DNA of 64,000 nt from Odoribacter sp. Z80 (GTDB taxonomy: Bacteria; Bacteroidota; Bacteroidia; Bacteroidales; Marinifilaceae): positions 248,001 to 312,000 of the forward strand of contig NZ_QWEL01000003.1 in NCBI RefSeq assembly GCF_009935865.1, given 5' to 3'. A model generated the notes under the pieces. The model saw only the letters and a program-made list of their open reading frames with translations. It searched no databases and was not told the origin of the DNA. The translations under genes and the position numbers were made by a program. Positions 56,488-64,000 of this stretch are shown here, in pieces. Every line of letters begins with the position of its first letter. Position 1 is the first letter of the stretch.

Positions 56488-59400
56488 CTACCGGATAAGA
56501 ATGACATATCCTTTCTTATGCCCGTTCTCTCCGGTCCACACCGAACCGTCAATAAAAATGGCATTTGCTTCCCAAGTATATAATCTTCCCGGCAAAGGCT
56601 CCCCTTTAAAGGTTCCATCCCAAGCTTCTGCCGGATGTCCTTCCGACAACTTATCCGAACTCCAGACGCAAGTCCCGGATTGGTCGTATACCTTTATTTC
56701 ATAAGATAGCAATCCGATTCCTTTAGGCTGGAAAAGGGCCACACCCGGATTTTCCACCACTCCCGCTCCCGGAGCAAAAGCATTGGGGATAAACAATCCC
56801 TTTACGGCATCCACCGACACTCTGTCTATCACGGAATCACAACATCCATAAGGAGTACAAACCAGTAAACGGACTCCGTATTGCCCATTATTATCAAAAT
56901 AATGTTCCGGCTCATCCACACCCGCTATTTCTGACCCATCTCCAAAACTCCAGAAGGATTCCAATTTCATATTTGAAAAACCATAGCTATCTACAAAAGA
57001 ATGGTTTTTAAACCGAATGCTCCCGTTCTTCACATTCGGCAATGTACTCAAGTCAAGACGTCCATCCAGTTCTTCCGGAATAAACTGCCCGTCTTCATAC
57101 GAGAAATCCGCAACAGGAAGGGGATAAACCTTCACTGTTTTCTCCAAAGAATCAGCACACCCGGCAGCATTAGCCACAACAGCTTTCAATCTATAAATGC
57201 CAGGCTCATCATAAACATAGGAAAAAGTGTCCTGTTCCCATACACTTCCGTCTCCCAACTCCCAACGGACCTGCTCTCCATATACAGAAACATTCAGCAA
57301 ATCCACCGGAACACCCAAACATACGGCACTATCCACCCTGATATCAGGTTGCACCTGATGCCCCGATACCACTTGCCGGACAGCCTTCGTCCGGCAACCA
57401 TTTTCATGATGCACAGCCAGTAGCTCAATCCGAATCTCTCCAAACTCATTGTTCAATTTCAGGCTATCGGGATTTTCCATTCTGGAAAACGGAGTCCGGT
57501 CATTATAAGACCACTCATAGGAAAACAATTGAGGGCTCTTTGTCTGATTCCTTAAACCGATACTCAAATTACCATCCGAGGAACAAAACTGACCCGCAGA
57601 AACCTCAAAAGCAGGCTCCGGACTTTCCATCACCGTAATCACTTTGAAAGCAGTATCTATACAACCTTCCGGTGAAGTCAATCGCAACAAAACCGGATAA
57701 ACGCCCGGTTCGCCGAAAAGGACTTGTTGAACTACCGGGTCTGTGGATGTCCCTGCATTCTGAAAATCCCAGAATATCTGTTCATCTCCTTCTCCGCCCC
57801 GGGAAAATTGTTCTATTACATGCGGATGACATCCTTCCGAAGCACCTTGCATTTCAATAAAAGCATCAGGGGTCTGATTCACTTTCAACATCAACACCGG
57901 AGCAGTCACAGGACAATTCCCTTCCGAAAGGGCATTAGCCGTTAAAGTCACAGGATACGTCCCTCTGTGTCTATAAACTTTCCTCACAGAATCCATCCCT
58001 TTCTGAACCTCTCCATCTCCCAAATCCCATTCAAAACCAGTGAAACGCTCTCTGACATCAGTCCTTACTTTCATCGTTACTTCCTGATTGCTGCAATAAG
58101 GTTCTTCACTAATGGAAAAAGCAAGAGAGCGGTCGCCCAATATCCGAACAGGAACGACATCAGAAGTATCCGAATTACAACGGTCCGTCATAACCAGAAA
58201 AACCGGGTAAGTACCGGGAACATCAAACCGGTGTGAGAATTCCTCTTTATTCTCACGCAGAGGGGTATCTGAATCAAAATACCACCAGGCCTGAACATCT
58301 TCAGCAAAACCAAAAGATTGATTTTTAAAAACAATCTCATTCCCGAAACACACCCTGGTATCACTCAAGGTAAGTTCCGTACTAATCACACTCGGCAAAA
58401 GAGACACGGAATCTTTATATATCTCCTTATGACAACTGTTGGCAGCTGTCAAAGTAACCGCATATTTCCTCACCCGAGTGTCCGGGTTATGGTATGAATG
58501 ATAGACAGGGAAAGGATAAAATTCAGTAAATACTTGATCCTTAGTCCCATCTCCCCAGGAAAAAGTATAACTATCCGCATCTCCTTCCGTACGGTTGGAA
58601 AAACCTTTGTTCAACTGTTTCCCTTCACAGCCTTCTTTATCCGGACTAATCACAAATCGCGGCGACAACAAAGAAATCACTTTTACTTCCTTCGTAAACT
58701 GAGATGTTCCCGCTTTATTCGTCACCTGAAGTGTGATATGATATACCGAATCTTTATAATCAGGAGGATATACAAGGTTCGCAGGAACTGTATCTACCGA
58801 GGTATACCCATTCCCCAGATTCCAATAAAAATCCAGGTTCTCGCCAGTAGAAACATTTTTCAGTTCAACCTCTCCGCTACAAGGATCAAAACGTGTAACT
58901 TCAAATTCGGCCCGGGGCTTACCGACAACTTTCAATGTATGCGTCTTCGCAGCACGGCAGCCATTGATATCCGTCACAGTCAACGTAACATCAGCAAACA
59001 AGGAAGATACCCCTTTACAGTCATAACGACGCACATACACGCCTCCTTCATCGCGCACCTCTGTTCCATATCCGTGGAAATCCCAGCCATAAGAAACCGT
59101 ACCAGGGGTTATATTCGTAAAATGCACTTCATTTCCGTCACCTACAATAGAATCCGGAACACTCACAAAATCAGTCTGTGGCAATGAATGTACCGTCATC
59201 TGTTTTTCTAAAAAGCGCGGACACTTCCCATTCAAAGTAACCGTCAATCGGACACGGTGCTCTCCCGCTTCAGAAAAAGTTTTCCGGAAAGAACTCCATT
59301 CCCGGGAAACCTCCGCACCATCCAATGCCCAAACGGCTGAACCTCCCGAAGGACAATCTTCTGCCACCTGCCGAATCTCCAGTTCCTCTCCGATACAGCT

Positions 59401-62400
59401 CACAGCAGGAATAGTAAACTCAGGCAAATCTGCCTTCAAGACATGAACCTCCACCTGAGTTGAAATCTCAGGACAAACAGAAAGCCCCTTCACTTTCAAA
59501 AGCAAATTCCGGCGTCCGGACGTTTCTCCGGGAAAATATTGTGAAGTCAACGTATTCGCATCCTTTAGCTCTCCGGCACTTCCGTTCAAGGCCCACTGGA
59601 TGCTTTGATAATCGGATACCGACACAATGTCGGATGAAAACCGTAAACTGTCTCCCTGGCACATTTCTGCCTGCAAACTACCTGAAATGGAAGGAAGCTG
59701 TTGTACAGTGACACACATTTCGTTCGATAATATCTTATCCTTACAAGGCAACTGAGGTGTAATTTCTGCCACTATGCGGATTTTTCCGTCCACGACATCT
59801 TCCGTTTTATAGTGATAGGTAACTTCAGACTCTGCAGCAGTCACTTGAAAAACACGTCCATTTGCCTTCCAGGCAATAGATTGCATTTGTGAAGACTTGG
59901 CAAAACCAAAGGTAAGCTCTCCATTCTCACACATCAAAGTGTCCCGCAATACCAAAACAGGTTTTTCCAGAATATCGAATTCCTTAGTAATGGTTTCGAC
60001 AGGTAAACACCCATGCGGAGGGGTAATCAGCATAGACAGGGCAGCTTTCCCTGTTCCGGTAGCCGTAAATTTCGGTTTTTTCAAATCCGACTGGTCCACC
60101 GTACCTCCTTGTGCCAGCCACGAAAAACTCTTACATCGCGAATCCAACGTAACTTGCTCCACCTCAAACTCACCCCCTTCACATACAGTCGAGGGAACCT
60201 CAAAACTCCCGTTCATCGGGGTCAGCTTCGTAATATAAATCGTATCTCCGATATCCTCCCATTTCTTACAAGTACCAAAGTCGGGAGTTACAATTAACCT
60301 GGCCTCAGTCACCCCCTCCTGTAAAGTAAATTCCGGGAAATCACCGCTCAATCCGATACTCCGGTTCGCCACCATATTCAACATAGTACAATTGGCCTCA
60401 CTGAAATTTTCTCCGGCAATCCAATCCCGTTTATACACATACTTCTGTTCGTCCACACAAAGGGTATCATGTGATATTTCATGTCCCCGTCCATCTTGTA
60501 AATGGAAACGGGGTTTCCGGTATAAATGCACCGTACCGGCAGCAGATGTCCGATATTCCGCCGAAACACCATCATAAAGTGTAAACACTTTGGAAACATC
60601 CAGTTTCAATGTAGTTACCGGGTCTACAACTCCTGCCTGATATTGAAGCTGGCCAAAACTATTCACAAACTGACCATTTCCATCCGGCGTACTCCAACTC
60701 AAACGCAAAAAACCATCTTCCCCTTTTATCTGATAACCAGTATCTACCCTAACGCTACTCCCGTCACAAAGATCAAAGTCACTCATACTCACTACAGGAG
60801 GCATCACACCACAGACAATCACCCGGGATTCTATTTCCGGACACCCTTTCAATCCCCGGAATTTTACGTTAAAATTAGCTGTATAATTTTCCTCATCGTA
60901 AGGCAAGCCCAAATAAAATCTTCCACTGACAAAACTGGCATTCATCCCTCCGTCACCGGCCCAATCCCAGGTAATGTCCGCACTATTCGCTTCACCGGCA
61001 TTCGCAACTCCGCTCCGGAAAGTCCGTATATCATCTATGACCAAAGTACGGCCACTTTCCTCACCTGCTTTCAAATATAAAGTGTCCGGAAATATATTCT
61101 TAGCAGGCTTATTCACTTTCAGAAAAACAGTATCCGTCAATACCTTCCCGGTCTGGCTTAAATCATACTGATTCCATCCTTTCACTTCTATTTTTACCGT
61201 ATCTGCCTTCCAGGCATCCGTACCTGGCACATATTTCACCAGTTCTCCCACAGTCCCTGTCAGGCTACCCAAAGAGAGCCCGTTTTTATCCGGTAAAAGA
61301 GTCCACTTCAAAGTGGACGGATTAATAAATTTACCGGAGGTTTTGCCTTGGTCAGGCCCCCACAATAAATATCCGGGGTCATTGACACATATTGTATCCG
61401 AATGCGCCCATAACTGCTCCCGGGACAAATATACCACCAAAGTATCTCTTAGCATCTCTTTGCACGCACTGGAACCAGATAACTCAAACTCCAAAAAATC
61501 TTTTTGATGGTCCCTTTCCTGCAACAGATAGGACATCTCCATATTATGCCCCAAAACCTGATTCCCCGTTTTATCCAATAAAGTCCAGGTAATCCGTTGG
61601 TCCTTAATATCTGCCGTATCAATTGTATAAGTCAGACCGTTCTTTTTCAATTCATACCGGTCATTATCCCCTCCCCGGAGGGTATCACTTCCCCTTATTT
61701 CCAGTAAAGGTTTCCATACTTTCAAAGCCAGCGTATCGAACACCATACAATCGCCGAAGCCCGGAGTAACCCTTTTATTTTTACCTTCATAAATCAAACG
61801 TACCGTATCTTTGCTTTCCCGGTTCAATTCCACGTCTTTCTTCACCTTCACCGACTGAGACACATCATAAATCAAGTGATAGACATCCACCTGTTCCTGA
61901 TAAATTTTCAAATCAATATCCGGATTTGTATACCCGTTAAACGACTGAATAAAAGGAGTTGTATAATCACTGCTACCCAATGTGACATCAGCGCATTTCT
62001 CCAGATTTTTCTGTTTCAAAACCAAGTCCGGCTTTTCAACAGGCAAGAACACCACTTTATCTTCCCGGCGACATCCTTTCGAACTATAAGAAACCAATTG
62101 TAAGGAATCTTCCTGAACAGCACTCAAAAGCCACGAACGGTTAAAAGCATCCGGATAATCCCGGACTACAGCCTCTTCATTAAATTTCCATTCCACATAA
62201 CTGAAACCGGGATTTTCATTCTGAAATAATTGTTTCGCCTCCAAAGTCAGAAAATCTTCACAGTGCCAAACCGTATCCTTGTAAAAAGAACCGTCAGGAG
62301 GTGATACAATAGCCAGAGAATCTTTAAGTTCCTGTAAACAGGACGGATTTTTAGTATTCCAAATCTGATAATATTCACAAATTCGATTGGAAGGATGATT

Positions 62401-64000
62401 ATACTTCACTCTGCCAACCCGGGGAATATCGCCTCCTTCCGTAGAAGCTAATATTGCATCATACCCCAGTGACACCAAAGAACCGTTCACTTCCACATCC
62501 CTTTGCCACAATCCCCTCACCGAGTAATGTTGAGGCATATTCCCCACCCAATAATACTCATACTCCACTCCCACACATAAAGAATCATTCTTTTCGACGG
62601 AATCCCTCCACAGCGAAACCTGGGGAACAACATCCGTATACAATTCAAGTTCTTCGGGCAAACTCCAGCCACAGTAATTCCGGGCCCTTAAGCGGATATA
62701 ATTTTTATGATCGCCCAAAGAATCAAAGGCATATTGCCGGAGCACCCCCAACTCCTGATACAAGGTATCTACACGAGATTTTTTTTCAAAATACCACCCG
62801 ATAGAATCCACCTCAAACATCCGTTCATCCATATCAATTTCAGGCAGCGTATAAACATATTCCCCGCAAGACCGGAAAGGCTCCGTCTTTGTAACCCCCA
62901 ATTGGGTCCAAAGAACATCTTGCGGCAAAAGCGGCACATCACCGATACTCACCGCATGGGAGTATTCAACAGGATCCCCACAATAATTACTCCGGCTCAC
63001 GGTTACCTCATAAGCCCCCAATTCATAAAGCCGGAATTGTAATCTGGTAGAATCACACCCCATCGTACTAGCCTCAAAAACACTATAAGGATTCCCGTCT
63101 TTATAACAAATGATTTCCGGTGCATTTCTTAATTTAACCGTATCGGTTTTCCCCTCAAACGTGCGTAAAATACTAAAATCATATGCAGGAGATGCGTCCC
63201 AGGCAAACCTAAAACTGCGATCCATTATGGTGATCACCACCCCCTCATCCGGAACTCCGCAAAACCGGTCTTCTTTACACTCAAAGGTATTTTTGCCGTT
63301 CTGATATACTTTTATCAACTGTTTTTTTTCCGTCCATCTTAAATCTTCCGTAGAAAGGAAAGTCCGTCCACAGACATTCTCCGCCACCATTTCTATCTTA
63401 TAGAAACCAGGATAATTAAAAAGCATATCAACCGTATCTACCATAGATTTATCAGAAGTGACATTCACCCAATCGGTTTGATTAACCGAGTCTTTCCGGT
63501 AATATTGTACATCAAAATTGTAGCGTTCTCTGTACATCGGTGAGCCGTCCGCATAAGCAAACTTAATATTCCTCAACGAATCAAATTTCATCGGTTCAAA
63601 TTCACTTCCGGTACATAATTCCAGATATTGAAACGGATAATCCCGAGATTCGTCTTTTAATGTATCCTTATAATGAAATATTTCATGTAAATCGGGTTTA
63701 CTGTAAACATATACCTTTCGGGCTTCTGTTGAACCTCGTTTAACAAAACGGGAATCTTCATTCTCCTTGTAGGTCATATTGACCTGAATCATGGCTCCGA
63801 AATTTCCGGTCGGCTCGTAAAATACCACATACACGGAATCCGTAATATTTTGTGTAGCCGGAAATGAACCCCACAACCGGTCTGTGACAGGGGCCATACA
63901 TTGCACCTCTACCGAATATTGTGTCCCTTTGGGATTAATTTCATGATTATGGATGCGCACCAAAAAAGTGTCCGCCCCATCTTCCATACAACCGTTTCTC
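56488..64000 (-). CDS. Giant PKD-repeat protein with T9SS type B sorting domain, 5' end outside window
   Basis: More than 2,500 codons stay open to the right edge of the window, with no stop before the Met at 63987, so the N-terminus lies outside. The C-terminal half has about nine PKD-like domains, seen in cores such as FEWDLGDGEVQ, VRWELGDGSVW and FWSFGDGSEI. The N-terminal half has Ig-like beta modules rich in Asp and Cys. The last 100 residues (GLFIPNAFAPGAG, KVYDQSGTCVWSS, WDGTFKGEPLPG, KKGYVILIR) form a gliding-motility-type C-terminal domain, the type B signal for type IX secretion to the cell surface. It is likely a surface adhesin or scaffold. Confidence 0.9.
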   Translation of the reverse strand, partial: RNGCMEDGADTFLVRIHNHEINPKGTQYSVEVQCMAPVTDRLWGSFPATQNITDSVYVVFYEPTGNFGAMIQVNMTYKENEDSRFVKRGSTEARKVYVYSKPDLHEIFHYKDTLKDESRDYPFQYLELCTGSEFEPMKFDSLRNIKFAYADGSPMYRERYNFDVQYYRKDSVNQTDWVNVTSDKSMVDTVDMLFNYPGFYKIEMVAENVCGRTFLSTEDLRWTEKKQLIKVYQNGKNTFECKEDRFCGVPDEGVVITIMDRSFRFAWDASPAYDFSILRTFEGKTDTVKLRNAPEIICYKDGNPYSVFEASTMGCDSTRLQFRLYELGAYEVTVSRSNYCGDPVEYSHAVSIGDVPLLPQDVLWTQLGVTKTEPFRSCGEYVYTLPEIDMDERMFEVDSIGWYFEKKSRVDTLYQELGVLRQYAFDSLGDHKNYIRLRARNYCGWSLPEELELYTDVVPQVSLWRDSVEKNDSLCVGVEYEYYWVGNMPQHYSVRGLWQRDVEVNGSLVSLGYDAILASTEGGDIPRVGRVKYNHPSNRICEYYQIWNTKNPSCLQELKDSLAIVSPPDGSFYKDTVWHCEDFLTLEAKQLFQNENPGFSYVEWKFNEEAVVRDYPDAFNRSWLLSAVQEDSLQLVSYSSKGCRREDKVVFLPVEKPDLVLKQKNLEKCADVTLGSSDYTTPFIQSFNGYTNPDIDLKIYQEQVDVYHLIYDVSQSVKVKKDVELNRESKDTVRLIYEGKNKRVTPGFGDCMVFDTLALKVWKPLLEIRGSDTLRGGDNDRYELKKNGLTYTIDTADIKDQRITWTLLDKTGNQVLGHNMEMSYLLQERDHQKDFLEFELSGSSACKEMLRDTLVVYLSREQLWAHSDTICVNDPGYLLWGPDQGKTSGKFINPSTLKWTLLPDKNGLSLGSLTGTVGELVKYVPGTDAWKADTVKIEVKGWNQYDLSQTGKVLTDTVFLKVNKPAKNIFPDTLYLKAGEESGRTLVIDDIRTFRSGVANAGEANSADITWDWAGDGGMNASFVSGRFYLGLPYDEENYTANFNVKFRGLKGCPEIESRVIVCGVMPPVVSMSDFDLCDGSSVRVDTGYQIKGEDGFLRLSWSTPDGNGQFVNSFGQLQYQAGVVDPVTTLKLDVSKVFTLYDGVSAEYRTSAAGTVHLYRKPRFHLQDGRGHEISHDTLCVDEQKYVYKRDWIAGENFSEANCTMLNMVANRSIGLSGDFPEFTLQEGVTEARLIVTPDFGTCKKWEDIGDTIYITKLTPMNGSFEVPSTVCEGGEFEVEQVTLDSRCKSFSWLAQGGTVDQSDLKKPKFTATGTGKAALSMLITPPHGCLPVETITKEFDILEKPVLVLRDTLMCENGELTFGFAKSSQMQSIAWKANGRVFQVTAAESEVTYHYKTEDVVDGKIRIVAEITPQLPCKDKILSNEMCVTVQQLPSISGSLQAEMCQGDSLRFSSDIVSVSDYQSIQWALNGSAGELKDANTLTSQYFPGETSGRRNLLLKVKGLSVCPEISTQVEVHVLKADLPEFTIPAVSCIGEELEIRQVAEDCPSGGSAVWALDGAEVSREWSSFRKTFSEAGEHRVRLTVTLNGKCPRFLEKQMTVHSLPQTDFVSVPDSIVGDGNEVHFTNITPGTVSYGWDFHGYGTEVRDEGGVYVRRYDCKGVSSLFADVTLTVTDINGCRAAKTHTLKVVGKPRAEFEVTRFDPCSGEVELKNVSTGENLDFYWNLGNGYTSVDTVPANLVYPPDYKDSVYHITLQVTNKAGTSQFTKEVKVISLLSPRFVISPDKEGCEGKQLNKGFSNRTEGDADSYTFSWGDGTKDQVFTEFYPFPVYHSYHNPDTRVRKYAVTLTAANSCHKEIYKDSVSLLPSVISTELTLSDTRVCFGNEIVFKNQSFGFAEDVQAWWYFDSDTPLRENKEEFSHRFDVPGTYPVFLVMTDRCNSDTSDVVPVRILGDRSLAFSISEEPYCSNQEVTMKVRTDVRERFTGFEWDLGDGEVQKGMDSVRKVYRHRGTYPVTLTANALSEGNCPVTAPVLMLKVNQTPDAFIEMQGASEGCHPHVIEQFSRGGEGDEQIFWDFQNAGTSTDPVVQQVLFGEPGVYPVLLRLTSPEGCIDTAFKVITVMESPEPAFEVSAGQFCSSDGNLSIGLRNQTKSPQLFSYEWSYNDRTPFSRMENPDSLKLNNEFGEIRIELLAVHHENGCRTKAVRQVVSGHQVQPDIRVDSAVCLGVPVDLLNVSVYGEQVRWELGDGSVWEQDTFSYVYDEPGIYRLKAVVANAAGCADSLEKTVKVYPLPVADFSYEDGQFIPEELDGRLDLSTLPNVKNGSIRFKNHSFVDSYGFSNMKLESFWSFGDGSEIAGVDEPEHYFDNNGQYGVRLLVCTPYGCCDSVIDRVSVDAVKGLFIPNAFAPGAGVVENPGVALFQPKGIGLLSYEIKVYDQSGTCVWSSDKLSEGHPAEAWDGTFKGEPLPGRLYTWEANAIFIDGSVWTGENGHKKGYVILIR

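Overview
This window looks like chromosome of a Bacteroidales bacterium, possibly Odoribacteraceae or a relative (that family placement is inference). The evidence is Bacteroidetes-type promoters (TTTG, a 19-nt spacer, TAnnTTTG), weak Shine-Dalgarno sequences, many SPOR and short lipoproteins, a DUF1573 lipoprotein, and a giant PKD-repeat protein with a type IX secretion (type B) C-terminal domain. Most of the window is housekeeping sequence. I found no insertion sequence, prophage, CRISPR array or rRNA, and one tRNA, tRNA-Arg(CCT).

Layout. 1-3.4 kb: two L,D-transpeptidase-type genes, the first cut by the window edge, then arginine decarboxylase. 3.5-9 kb: M20 dipeptidase, prs, a ferritin-like/VIT1 fusion, a SPOR lipoprotein and a sodium-solute symporter. 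9-18.4 kb: leuS, then a leftward series (polyprenyl synthase, dCMP deaminase, S41 protease, a tRNA-dihydrouridine synthase, a DUF454 protein), an iron alcohol dehydrogenase, a small GNAT and the tRNA. 18.4-25.8 kb: dtd, a MazG-like enzyme, an MMPL exporter, deoC, an MmcQ/YjbR protein and mutS. 25.9-29.9 kb: a lipoprotein gene broken by both a stop and a frameshift, a DUF1573 lipoprotein, two tandem cyclophilins, a SPOR lipoprotein and a PAP2-like membrane protein. 29.9-34.2 kb: rpoN, asnS, hemW. 34.4-37.3 kb: the rplM-rpsI-rpsB-tsf translation operon. 37.2-38.5 kb: a 1.3-kb AT-rich gap without a convincing gene. 38.5-46.5 kb: pyrH, dxs, a Crp/Fnr regulator, an aminotransferase, an acyltransferase, two small genes and gltX. 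46.6-49.2 kb: dusB and two exported proteins of unknown role. 49.2-53.6 kb: a leftward aromatic amino acid operon (pheA, aminotransferase, tyrA, DAHP synthase/chorismate mutase). 53.8-64 kb: polA and the giant T9SS-type surface protein, which runs off the right edge.

The most interesting feature is the 5' leader of the aromatic operon (53.23-53.58 kb). It has a near-perfect promoter followed by two complete attenuators in series. Each has its own leader peptide built from alternating Phe and Tyr codons, its own intrinsic terminator, and a leader segment complementary to the terminator's 5' arm. The operon makes both Phe and Tyr, so a mixed Phe/Tyr sensor fits its product. Other points worth a second look are the apparent loss of the proofreading carboxylates in PolA, the doubly broken lipoprotein gene, and the structured AT-rich gap with a leftward promoter.
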